Source of the DNA: Galactobacter valiniphilus
Lineage (GTDB): Bacteria; Actinomycetota; Actinomycetes; Actinomycetales; Micrococcaceae
NCBI RefSeq assembly: GCF_003575975.1
Contig: NZ_QQXK01000016.1
Span: forward strand, 17,190 to 81,189
Direction of reading: 5' to 3'
DNA: 64,000 nt
Shown here: positions 16,003 through 23,519 of the stretch, piece by piece
Layout of the letters: every line of letters starts with the position of its first letter
Numbering within the stretch: the stretch's first letter is position 1
The notes under the pieces: model-generated
The model's input: only the letters and a program-made list of their open reading frames with translations
Told to the model about the DNA's origin: nothing
The model's database searches: none
Made by a program: the position numbers and the translations under genes

Positions 16003-16028
16003 ACTGATCGAAGGAATGTTCGATCAGT
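16003..16028 (+). promoter_or_regulatory. LexA (SOS) box of umuDC
   Basis: 10-bp inverted repeat ACTGATCGAA - GGAATG - TTCGATCAGT. Its core TCGAAG GAAT GTTCGA matches the actinobacterial LexA consensus TCGAAC-N4-GTTCGA at all but one position. It ends 17 bases before the umuD start, where LexA would block transcription. Confidence 0.85.
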
Positions 16029-16044
16029 GAAGAGGGGAGGCACT

Positions 16045-16506
16045 GTGGGCGAGACGTACGACAGCCGCGGCGGCCGCGCCCTGCCCGGCGCCGATCGCTT
16101 CGACGCCGCCTCCCGCGCGGGCGAGGGCGGCGCCGGCACCGGCACGCCCGAGCAAGCGCACGGCTTCCCCTCGCCGGCCCAGGACTACTTCCACGGCGGC
16201 CTGGACCTCAACCGCCTCCTCGTGCGGGACCGCGCGAGCACCTTCCTCATGCGCGTCGAGGGCAACGGTATGGCCGCGGCCGGGATCAGTGCTGGCGACG
16301 AGATCCTCGTGGACCGCGCCCTGACCCCGCAGGACCGCAGTGTGGTCGTCGCGATCCTGGACGGCGAGCTCACGGTGCGCCGCTGGCACGTGCGCCCCGG
16401 CACGGTGGTCCTGGCCACGGACGACGGCGCCCACGTCACGCGCGTGGGCGAGGACACCGACCTCGTCCTGTGGGGCGTCGTGACGCGGAGCCTGCATCGT
16501 GTCTGA
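16045..16506 (+). CDS. umuD: UmuD-like protein with both catalytic residues replaced
   Basis: LexA/UmuD-fold partner of the translesion polymerase encoded next. Seen: 153 residues; UmuD layout with GFPSPAQDY at 40-48, LMRVEGNGM near 68-76, [10 protein letters not shown] and [11 protein letters not shown]. In E. coli UmuD, cleavage is before Gly25, Ser60 is the nucleophile and Lys97 the base. Here the equivalent Gly is residue 40, and 35 and 37 residues further on lie Gly75 and Arg112. The spacing is thus identical, but Ser and Lys are Gly and Arg. Self-cleavage should be impossible by the known mechanism. GTG at 16045 after GGGGAGG is chosen; an earlier GTG at 16027 would overlap the LexA box. 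Confidence 0.85.
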   Translation: MGETYDSRGGRALPGADRFDAASRAGEGGAGTGTPEQAHGFPSPAQDYFHGGLDLNRLLVRDRASTFLMRVEGNGMAAAGISAGDEILVDRALTPQDRSVVVAILDGELTVRRWHVRPGTVVLATDDGAHVTRVGEDTDLVLWGVVTRSLHRV

Positions 16507-17905
16507 ACTGCAGGGCCGCCGCGAGGACTGGGCGGTCGCCCACCTGGACGGTTCGCTCCTCGACCAGACCCAGCACGAGCGCCTGGCCCTCGTGGACGTC
16601 AACAACTTCTACGTCTCGTGCGAGCGCGTCTTCGACCCCTCGCTGCGGGGCCGCCCCGTGGTGGTCCTCTCCAACAACGACGGCTGCGTCGTCTCGCGCT
16701 CCCAGGAGGCCAAGGACCTCGGCATCAAGACGGGCCAGCCCTGGTTCAAGCTCGAGCCCTTCGCGCCCCGCTGGGGCCTCGTGGCCCGCTCGAGCAACTA
16801 CGAGCTCTACGGCGACCTCTCCTCCCGCGTCATGGAGGTCCTGGGCCGCCACGGCCTCTGGCAGGAGGTCTACTCGATCGACGAGTCCTTCGTGGGCGTC
16901 GCGGGCACCCCCGACGAGCTGCTGCAGCTCGCCCGGCGGATTAGACAGGACGTTTTGCGCTACGTCGGCGTGCCCGTGTGCGTGGGTGTGGCTCCCACCA
17001 AGACCCAGGCCAAGCTCGCCAACCACATCGCCAAGGCCCGCGCCGAGCTGGAGGGCGTGTGCTCCTTCGACTCGCTCGCCGAGGCCGACCTCTGGCGTCT
17101 GCAGGAACGCCTGCCCGTCACGGGGCTGTGGGGCGTGGGCCGCAAGAGCGGCGAAAAGCTCGTGGCGGAGGGGATCGAGACGATCGCCGATCTGCGCCGC
17201 GCCGACGCCGCCAAGGTCCGCAAGCGCCACTCCGTGGTCCTGGAACGCACCGTGCGCGAGCTGAACGGCGTCAACTGCCTCCCGCCCACCGCGGAGAAGG
17301 CCGACCGCGCGCAGGTCATGTACTCGCGCAGCTTCTCCTCGCCCGTCAGCACGCTCGCCGAGCTGGACGAGGTTATGAACCTCTACACCCAGCGCGCCGC
17401 GGCCCGCCTGAGCGCCCAGGGCATGCTCGCCAAGGTCCTCACGGTCTCGGCGGGAACCAGCCGTTTCTCGGGCGAGGCATCCTTCCCCTCGCGCTCCGTG
17501 GCGCTCCCGGAGCCCACGGCCGACCCCGTCCTGCTCACGCGCTACGCCGTCTCCGCCCTGCGCTCCGTGGTGGTGCCGGGCACGCCCTATGTGCGCGCCG
17601 GCGTCATGCTCTCCGGCTTGGGCCGGGACCTGGACCACGGCGGCCGCGAGCAGCTCGAGCTCTTCAGCCTGGACGGCGGGGAAGACGCGGTGCCCGACGG
17701 CGCGGGGCCGGGTTCCGGCGCGGCCCCCGCCCGCGCGGCGGACCTCTCGGGCCTCCTGGCCTCGGTTAAGGGGCGCTTCGGCCACGCCGCGATCGGCCTG
17801 GGACGCGGTGGTTTTGCCGAGGAGCCCGAGTGGAGCATGAAGCGAGAGTTCCGCTCGAAGCGCTTCACCACGGAATGGGACGAGCTGCCCATCGCCAAGG
17901 CCTGA
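16499..17905 (+). CDS. umuC: Y-family DNA polymerase V catalytic subunit UmuC
   Basis: Error-prone polymerase for lesion bypass under SOS control. Seen: 468 residues; palm motifs [15 protein letters not shown] near residue 29 with the metal-binding Asp, and [10 protein letters not shown] near residue 123 with the catalytic Asp-Glu pair; [21 protein letters not shown], helix-hairpin-helix [13 protein letters not shown] near 212, and a C-terminal little-finger region. The C-terminal DUF4113-like end ([15 protein letters not shown]) is present, so the protein is full length. GTG at 16499 overlaps umuD by 8 bases, indicating coupled translation; an N-terminal extension of about 27 residues precedes the usual UmuC start point. 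Confidence 0.92.
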   Translation: MSELQGRREDWAVAHLDGSLLDQTQHERLALVDVNNFYVSCERVFDPSLRGRPVVVLSNNDGCVVSRSQEAKDLGIKTGQPWFKLEPFAPRWGLVARSSNYELYGDLSSRVMEVLGRHGLWQEVYSIDESFVGVAGTPDELLQLARRIRQDVLRYVGVPVCVGVAPTKTQAKLANHIAKARAELEGVCSFDSLAEADLWRLQERLPVTGLWGVGRKSGEKLVAEGIETIADLRRADAAKVRKRHSVVLERTVRELNGVNCLPPTAEKADRAQVMYSRSFSSPVSTLAELDEVMNLYTQRAAARLSAQGMLAKVLTVSAGTSRFSGEASFPSRSVALPEPTADPVLLTRYAVSALRSVVVPGTPYVRAGVMLSGLGRDLDHGGREQLELFSLDGGEDAVPDGAGPGSGAAPARAADLSGLLASVKGRFGHAAIGLGRGGFAEEPEWSMKREFRSKRFTTEWDELPIAKA

Positions 17906-17912
17906 GGGCCGC

Positions 17913-17962
17913 CCCCGCCGTGCGCCCCCCGCCGTGCGCCGCCCGCCGTGCACCGCCCGCCG
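17913..17962. repeat. Short GC-rich tandem repeat after umuC
   Basis: About three and a half copies of a 14-base unit (CCCCGCCGTGCGCC, exact twice, then two variants). It lies between the umuC stop and the shared terminator at 18034-18071. Confidence 0.75.
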
Positions 17963-18033
17963 CCCGGCGGCGCCGAACGGGACAGCCCAGCGAGAGCCGG
18001 CCACGCGCCGTCGTACAGTGCCTCGAACACGCC

Positions 18034-18071
18034 GCGGGCCCCGGCGGATCCGAAGATCCGCCGGGGCCCGC
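18034..18071. terminator. Bidirectional terminator between umuC and the S8 protease gene
   Basis: Perfect 17-bp stem, arms 18034-18050 and 18055-18071, CGAA tetraloop, placed between two convergent genes. Confidence 0.8.
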
Positions 18072-18090
18072 AACGCCGACCAGGGGGAGG

Positions 18091-21000
18091 TCAGCGGAAG
18101 GAGACCACCTCCGCCTTGCCGCCGTCCTCGGACTTCTTCTTGCCCGAGAGGTCGCCGGCGGCGTTGTGGTGGTGCAGCAGCAACAGCTTCTGCTTGCTGT
18201 CGGTGAGCTTGACCGAGAGCGTCTGGCCCGGCAGGTCGGCGAGCGTGGTGGCTGGGGAGGCCACCTTGGCACCCGGCGCAAACGGGTTGAAGCCGATCCA
18301 GCCGGTCTCGTCCACGGCCACGTTCTCGCCGTCCACGTTGTTGTAGCTGCTCCAGGTGGAGACCTGGTAGCGCAGCTTGGACGCGTTCGACTGGGAGACG
18401 CCGATGGAGGAGAGCAGCACGGGCAGCACCGCCACGTTGGTGTCGAAGGCGTTCGAGTCCACATCGCCGAACAGACCGTTGAGCGGCTGCTGGTCAACGC
18501 GCTTGCCGGTCTTGAGATCGACCGTGTTGACGAGCGTCAGGTCGAGGTCGTCGGAGCCCGTGGTGTACGAGGCGAAGTCGGCCTTGCCATCACCGTCGGT
18601 GTCGAAGAGGACATCGATCTCCAGCGGGCCGCCGCTTGAGGTCTTCGTCAGCGTGGTCCAGTTGCCCCACGTGCTGATGCCGATGTCGAGGCGGCCGTTG
18701 GCAGCCCCCACGGACGGGGCCGTGGAGTTCGCGCCGACGTACTGCAGGTCCATGGCGCGGGCGCCCGGAACCTTGTCGAGCGCGGCCGGCTGGCGCGTGC
18801 TCGTGGTGCCCAAGGTCAGCGTGGAGACGAGGCCCTGGTACGTCTCGGACCCGCTGCCCTGGTCAAGGCCGCGCCCGCCCAGCTTGACGGTGCCGGAGAG
18901 CTTCTTCACGTCGAGCCTGACGCTCTTGGCCTCGATCTTGCTGACGGGCTTGGGCGCCGCGGTGACGGGCAGGCGCAGCGTGGGCTCCGTGGAGGAGGTG
19001 AACTGCAGTCGGCCCGTGACGTCGGCGAGGTAGCTACGCGCCACGCCCAGCTGCTCTGCGTCCGAGGTGGGATCCAGCGTCTTGGAGAGCTGGGAACCCT
19101 TAAGGGTCAGCGTGACCTTGACGCGGGCGATGCCCTTGGACGGAACGGTGACGCTCTTCTTGTCCAGGGAGATCGTGGCGCCCGGCATGGCCGTGGCGGC
19201 CAGGTAGGACACATTGTACGTGACCGGCGTGGTGCCGAGGTTCTTCAGCTCCACCGTGCGGGTGAACCGCGAGGTACCCGGCTTGGCCTCGATCACGCCG
19301 AACACCACGGAGGTGACGTCCGCCGCGTCCTTGTCGTACGCGATGACGTGGTTCTCCAGGGCCTTGCGGGCCTCCACACGGCCGGAACCGACGCGGTGCG
19401 GGCCGTAGGCCACGCCATCCTTGAGCACGTCCGTGGTGGCCGTGTTCATGACGAGCGCCTTGATCTGCTGCGGCGTGTAGTTGCCAGAGGCGGCGACCAG
19501 GGCGGCGATGCCAGCGGTGTGCGGGGTGGCCATGGACGTGCCGGACATGACTGCCGCGCCGTTGCCCGAGCCAACGCCCACCGAGCCGATCGACGTGCCG
19601 GGGGCGGCGACGTCGGGCTTGGAGACACCGTTGGTGCCGTGCACGCCGCGCGAGGAGGACGCGTTGAGCGAGTCCTTGACCCCGGTCGGCGAGGTGACCG
19701 TGCCGCGCTTGCTCGGGTCAACCGTGACCTTGAGCGTGCCGGCCTCGGCCGCCGCGTGGAGCTTGTCGGCGGAGGACTTGGTCAGCTGCACGCCCGGGAT
19801 GGTGGTGTTGCCGGCGATGCCCGCGGTGAAGTAGTCGCTCGGGGCGTCGAGGACGACGCCTGTGGCGCCGGCCTTCTCAGCGTTGTCGAAGCGAGCCTTG
19901 GAACCGCAGGGAAGGGCCTGACCGGTCGGGTCATCGGTCCAGTGCAGGAAGACCCACTTGCCCTTCACGTTGCCGGTGATGGGCTGGCAGCCGGTCGTGG
20001 CCGAGCCGCCGTCGGCGACCACCACATCACCCGAGACAGCGCCGGCCCACGGGAAGTTAGCCGAGAGCTGGCTGGCGTAGGCGCCGGCGAGCTCGGAGGG
20101 GGCCGTGACGTCGGTCGGATCCGCGGCGGCGAGCGAACCCACCGAGTTGGCGACCGTCAGCGAGGAACGGGAGTTGCCGGGCGAGCCGCCCACGTCGGTA
20201 ACGTCGGAGGAGTTGCCGGAGGCGACCACGGAGAGGATGCCCTGGGCGCTCAACGCGTCGACGATGTCGTTCTCGGGATCGTCGGTGGGGGAGAAGTCGG
20301 AGCCGAGCGACATGTTCACGATCTGCGCGCGGTCGGAGAAATCGCCGTCGCGGTTGGGGTCGAGCACGTAGTCGAGCGCCTGGCCCACCACGTCGGAGGA
20401 ACCCTCGCAACCGAAGACGCGGATGCCAACGAGCGAGGCCTCCGGCGCGGAGCCGGGGCCGATGCGCATGGCCTTGACCTGCTTCTCGGTGAGCGTGGAG
20501 TAGTCGCCCTTGAAGGTCTTGCCGTCCGCCGTGGTGCCGTAGCCCGCGGCCGTGCCGGCGACGTGGGAGCCGTGGCCGGCCGTGGAGCAGTCGAGCGGGT
20601 TGGGGTCCGGATGCGGCACCGGCTGGTACGTGGGGTTGTTCGGGTTGGCGTCGTAGTCGTCGCCCACGAGGTCCCAACCGCCGATGAACTTCTTGGGGTC
20701 GAGCAGCCCGGACGCGGCGGTCGGCAGCGTCGCGGAGGCCTGGGCCGTCTTGTAGGCCTCGAGTGTGCCGGGGCCGCCGAAGCCGGCGTGGGTGTAGTCG
20801 ATGCCGGTGTCCAGGACGGCGATGGTGATGCCCTCGCCCGTCTGATTCAGCTTCTGCCACGAGGCCAGGGCGCCGGTGTCGATGTCCGTGCCGGAATTGT
20901 CAGGGTGCTTGGGGACGATCGCGGTGATCTTGGCGACGTCGGGGCGCGCCGCCAGGTCGGTGATGGCCTGGGCGTCGCCGCGCAGGGCCACTCCGGGGAG

Positions 21001-21387
21001 CGCGTTGGAGGTCTTGTAGAGCACCTTCGCGTCCGCCTGGGCGGCGGCGGAGGAGCCCTTGGTCTCGATGCCCTGGCGCAGAGACTTGACCTTGGCGACG
21101 TTCTTGCTGGGGCGCTGCTTGCCCTGCTTGACGGCGTCGGACTGGGTGGCGGCAAACGTGCCCTCGCCCGTGAACTGAACGTAGACGCTGACCTCGCCCG
21201 TGGCCCCGCGCAGGGAGCCGGCGACCTTGAGGTCCTTCAGTCGCTCCAGCATCTGCTGGGAACTGCTCGGGGCGTCTGGGGTGTCCGGCGCGGCCACGCT
21301 GGGGGTGACAAACGACAGAGTGAGCGCTCCGGCTCCGAGCGCGGCGGCCGCCGCGCGGGAGAGGAAGCGCAGTCGAGGATGACTCAT
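18091..21387 (-). CDS. Secreted subtilisin-like serine protease (S8) with PA insert
   Basis: Large exported endopeptidase. Seen: 1098 residues from the ATG at 21387 (AAGGAG just upstream); the frame is open for 41 more codons but these look non-coding. Signal peptide 1-33 ending SVAA; an I9-type propeptide about 40-160; catalytic triad Asp193 (VLDTGID), His272 (GHGSHVAGT) and Ser619 (SGTSMATPH), with oxyanion Asn393. A protease-associated domain is inserted at about 440-560. C-terminal beta-rich domains (about 700-1098) contain TVELKNLGTTPVTYNV and a DxDxDG-like segment (DTDGDGKADF) that may bind calcium. No LPXTG or membrane anchor, so probably released. It stands alone between terminators. 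Confidence 0.93.
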   Translation of the reverse strand: MSHPRLRFLSRAAAAALGAGALTLSFVTPSVAAPDTPDAPSSSQQMLERLKDLKVAGSLRGATGEVSVYVQFTGEGTFAATQSDAVKQGKQRPSKNVAKVKSLRQGIETKGSSAAAQADAKVLYKTSNALPGVALRGDAQAITDLAARPDVAKITAIVPKHPDNSGTDIDTGALASWQKLNQTGEGITIAVLDTGIDYTHAGFGGPGTLEAYKTAQASATLPTAASGLLDPKKFIGGWDLVGDDYDANPNNPTYQPVPHPDPNPLDCSTAGHGSHVAGTAAGYGTTADGKTFKGDYSTLTEKQVKAMRIGPGSAPEASLVGIRVFGCEGSSDVVGQALDYVLDPNRDGDFSDRAQIVNMSLGSDFSPTDDPENDIVDALSAQGILSVVASGNSSDVTDVGGSPGNSRSSLTVANSVGSLAAADPTDVTAPSELAGAYASQLSANFPWAGAVSGDVVVADGGSATTGCQPITGNVKGKWVFLHWTDDPTGQALPCGSKARFDNAEKAGATGVVLDAPSDYFTAGIAGNTTIPGVQLTKSSADKLHAAAEAGTLKVTVDPSKRGTVTSPTGVKDSLNASSSRGVHGTNGVSKPDVAAPGTSIGSVGVGSGNGAAVMSGTSMATPHTAGIAALVAASGNYTPQQIKALVMNTATTDVLKDGVAYGPHRVGSGRVEARKALENHVIAYDKDAADVTSVVFGVIEAKPGTSRFTRTVELKNLGTTPVTYNVSYLAATAMPGATISLDKKSVTVPSKGIARVKVTLTLKGSQLSKTLDPTSDAEQLGVARSYLADVTGRLQFTSSTEPTLRLPVTAAPKPVSKIEAKSVRLDVKKLSGTVKLGGRGLDQGSGSETYQGLVSTLTLGTTSTRQPAALDKVPGARAMDLQYVGANSTAPSVGAANGRLDIGISTWGNWTTLTKTSSGGPLEIDVLFDTDGDGKADFASYTTGSDDLDLTLVNTVDLKTGKRVDQQPLNGLFGDVDSNAFDTNVAVLPVLLSSIGVSQSNASKLRYQVSTWSSYNNVDGENVAVDETGWIGFNPFAPGAKVASPATTLADLPGQTLSVKLTDSKQKLLLLHHHNAAGDLSGKKKSEDGGKAEVVSFR

Positions 21388-21479
21388 GATGCTCCTTGGG
21401 GTGAAAGGGCCGAGCATCGCGCACGTGAGGTGGCTCACGGAGTGCGACGAGTCTTCACTCTCTGACGCTGTTAGACGAT

Positions 21480-21499
21480 TGTCAAGGCATTCCTTGACA
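21480..21499 (-). promoter_or_regulatory. Palindromic operator/promoter candidate of the S8 protease gene
   Basis: Perfect 8-bp inverted repeat TGTCAAGG - CATT - CCTTGACA, about 93 bases upstream of the protease ATG. Its minus-strand reading contains a consensus-like -35 TTGACA, so a protein bound here would compete with RNA polymerase. Confidence 0.5.
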
Positions 21500-21564
21500 T
21501 CTCTTGTCATGTTTTTCTGGACGGCAAGAATCTCTCCCGGGGGAGAGAAAACGGGAACACAAAA

Positions 21565-21600
21565 CGTCGGGCCCCTCCTCGTGTGAGGAAGGGCCCGACG
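21565..21600 (-). terminator. Rho-independent terminator of thiD
   Basis: Outer arms 21565-21574 and 21591-21600 (10 bp) with an inner TCCTC/GAGGA stem. Read on the minus strand it is followed by TTTTGTGTT, one of the few true U-tract terminators in this window. Confidence 0.85.
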
Positions 21601-21622
21601 TCGGGTGCGAGGGCTGGGTGCC

Positions 21623-22438
21623 TCAGGCGCGGGCGCCGCCCTGGTACACGGCGTCGAACGGCGCGGCGGAACCCACGCGGTGCTTGATCGCCTCGGTCAC
21701 GAAGGCCTTGGCGTTGCGCGCGGCCTCGAGCGGTGCGACGCCCTTGGCCAGCTCGGCCGTGACGGCCGCGGCCAGCGAGCAACCGGCGCCGGAGACGGCG
21801 ACCTCGCCCACCTTGGGGGTGGCGAGGACCTCGAGGGTCTCGCCGTCGAAGAACACGTCCACCGCGTCGGGGCCCTCGAGGCGGACGCCGCCCTTGGCCA
21901 GCACAGCGGCGCCGGACTTCTCGTGGATGATGCGGGCGGCCTCCTTGAGGTCCTCCACGGTCTTGATCTCGATGCCGGAGAGCACCTCGGCCTCGAAGTG
22001 GTTCGGGGTCACGAAGGTGGCCTTGGGAAGCAGCTGCGCCTGCAGGGCCTGATCCGTGTCAAGCGCCGCGCCGGGCTCCTGGCCCTTGCAGATCAGCACC
22101 GGGTCCAGGACCACGTTCTTCCACTCCTGGTTGGAGAGGGCGGCCGCGACCGTCGCGATGGTGTCCGGGGTGCCCATCATGCCGAGCTTCACGGTGTCCA
22201 GCGAGCCGGCGTAGGCGGTCTGCGTGGCCTCGAGCTGATCGGCGATGACCTGCGGCGCGACCGGCACAAAGCGGTGGCCCCAGTTGTTCTTGGGGTCGAA
22301 GGACACGATGCACGTGAGGGCGATGATGCCGAAGGTGCCGAGCTCCTCGAAGGTCTTCAGGTCCGCCTGGGCACCGGCGCCGCCGGTGGCCTCGGACCCG
22401 GCGATCGACAGGGCGATGGCGGGAGTGGAAGAAGTCAT
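21623..22438 (-). CDS. thiD: Hydroxymethylpyrimidine/phosphomethylpyrimidine (or pyridoxal) kinase
   Basis: Ribokinase-fold kinase phosphorylating HMP and HMP-P in thiamine synthesis, or pyridoxal in some relatives. Seen: 271 residues; AIALSIAGSEATGGAGAQADLKTFEELGTFGI at the N-terminus, the substrate/ATP region DPVLICKGQ near residue 110, ATFVTPNHFEAEVLSG near 140 and the anion-hole motif VSGAGCSLAAAVTAELAKG near 212-230. The GSGC/GTGC-type motif reads GAGC, common in this clade. ATG at 22438 with GGAGG upstream fixes the start. Monocistronic; no TPP riboswitch found upstream. The ThiD/PdxK substrate choice is not certain. Confidence 0.88.
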   Translation of the reverse strand: MTSSTPAIALSIAGSEATGGAGAQADLKTFEELGTFGIIALTCIVSFDPKNNWGHRFVPVAPQVIADQLEATQTAYAGSLDTVKLGMMGTPDTIATVAAALSNQEWKNVVLDPVLICKGQEPGAALDTDQALQAQLLPKATFVTPNHFEAEVLSGIEIKTVEDLKEAARIIHEKSGAAVLAKGGVRLEGPDAVDVFFDGETLEVLATPKVGEVAVSGAGCSLAAAVTAELAKGVAPLEAARNAKAFVTEAIKHRVGSAAPFDAVYQGGARA

Positions 22439-22665
22439 GCCTCCATCGTAGGACCGCCCCCACGGGGAACCGGGGGGAGTGTGAAGGGCCACCTTGGCTA
22501 CGTGACGCGCGGGCCCTTGCGGATCCGCGTTGGCTGTGCTGGCGGGCGTCACGAATCGTGAAAGAATGGCCCCTAGTCCTTCGGCTTGTGGCCGTTGACG
22601 AGTGGTGGCAGCGCTCGAGACGCGCCTTGCCGACCCCTCGTTTCCTTGAAGGAGCTGCACCGATC

Positions 22666-23403
22666 GTGAGCGATCAGCACCCCACCCCCACCCCTGCCGC
22701 CACCGAGTCGGCCCGCCCGGCCCCCGCCTTCGCGCCCGTGGGAAGCCGCTTCTACGCGGTCATTGTCTCCGTCATGGCCGTGGTGGTGGTGCTCTCCAAC
22801 ATCGGCGCCTCCAAGGGTGTTGAACTCGGCCCGCTCGTCACCGACGGCGGCTTCTTCCTCTTCCCGCTCGCCTACATCCTGGGCGACGTGGTCTCGGAGG
22901 TGTACGGCTGGAAGGCCTCCCGCCGCGCGGTGCTCGCGACCTTTGCCATGGCGGCGTTCGCGGCGCTGAGTTTCTGGATCATGATCGTGCTGCCGCCCGC
23001 GGGCTTCTACGACGGCCAGGCGGCGCTCGAGCGCACGCTCGGCCCCGTGTGGCTCGTGGTCGTGGCCTCGCTCGCCGGCTTCCTCGTGGGGCAGCTCTCC
23101 AACGCCCTGGTGATGGTGACGCTCAAGCGCCGCCACGGCGAGAGCAAGCTGATCGCGCGCCTGCTCGGCTCCACGGGCGTGGGCGAGTTCCTCGACACCC
23201 TCATCTTCTGCTCCATCGCCGCCAGCGTCATCGGCATCGATTCCTGGGGCGCCTTCTGGAACTACGTGGTGGTCGGCTTCGTCTTCAAGACCGCCGTGGA
23301 GGTCATCCTCTCGCCCGTCACGGCGCTCGTGATCGGCTGGGTCAAGCGCCGCGAGCCCGGCTACGTCCGCGCCGTCGCGGCAGCCAAGGCCCGGCGCGCC
23401 TGA
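22666..23403 (+). CDS. Queuosine precursor transporter (VUT family, YhhQ)
   Basis: Membrane carrier for queuine or preQ0/preQ1 salvage. Seen: 245 residues; six hydrophobic segments starting with FYAVIVSVMAVVVVLSNIGASKGVEL, the family signature FPLAYILGDVVSEVYGWKASRRAVL, VASLAGFLVGQLSNALVMVTLKRR and GSTGVGEFLDTLIFCSIA. GTG at 22666 is preferred (AAGGAG upstream and an N-terminus that leads straight into the first helix). It faces tgt (23520-24842) across a palindromic repeat. Transporter plus Tgt is the minimal salvage route to queuosine-modified tRNA. Confidence 0.9.
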   Translation: MSDQHPTPTPAATESARPAPAFAPVGSRFYAVIVSVMAVVVVLSNIGASKGVELGPLVTDGGFFLFPLAYILGDVVSEVYGWKASRRAVLATFAMAAFAALSFWIMIVLPPAGFYDGQAALERTLGPVWLVVVASLAGFLVGQLSNALVMVTLKRRHGESKLIARLLGSTGVGEFLDTLIFCSIAASVIGIDSWGAFWNYVVVGFVFKTAVEVILSPVTALVIGWVKRREPGYVRAVAAAKARRA

Positions 23404-23404
23404 G

Positions 23405-23486
23405 CCGGCCACCCGCCGTCGGGCACCAAAAGGCGGTTTGCTGTACCGCGAGCGGTCTGCAAACCGTTGCGCGTACAGCAAACCGC
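23405..23486. repeat. Two-module palindromic repeat, copy B
   Basis: Module 2 (23405-23427, starts CCGGCCACCCG and ends GTCGGGCACC) directly precedes module 1 (23433-23486). Module 1 arms GCGGTTTGCTGTAC (23433-23446) and GTACAGCAAACCGC (23473-23486) are perfect complements, with an alternative pairing partner TGCAAACCG in the centre. Placed between the convergent VUT and tgt genes, so it may also terminate both. Confidence 0.85.
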
Positions 23487-23519
23487 TTTTCGCGTGGGGG
23501 GAGGGGTGGAGCCGAGGCC

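Noticed and set aside
21388..21510. Upstream start for the S8 protease at 21510
   Set aside because: It would place 41 polar residues in front of a clear signal peptide and include the palindromic promoter region; the ATG at 21387 has AAGGAG correctly placed.
22439..22665. preQ1 or TPP riboswitch between thiD and the VUT transporter gene
   Set aside because: Either would fit the genes, but no preQ1-I/II/III core and no TPP CUGAGA/ACCUGA core is present on the appropriate strand.
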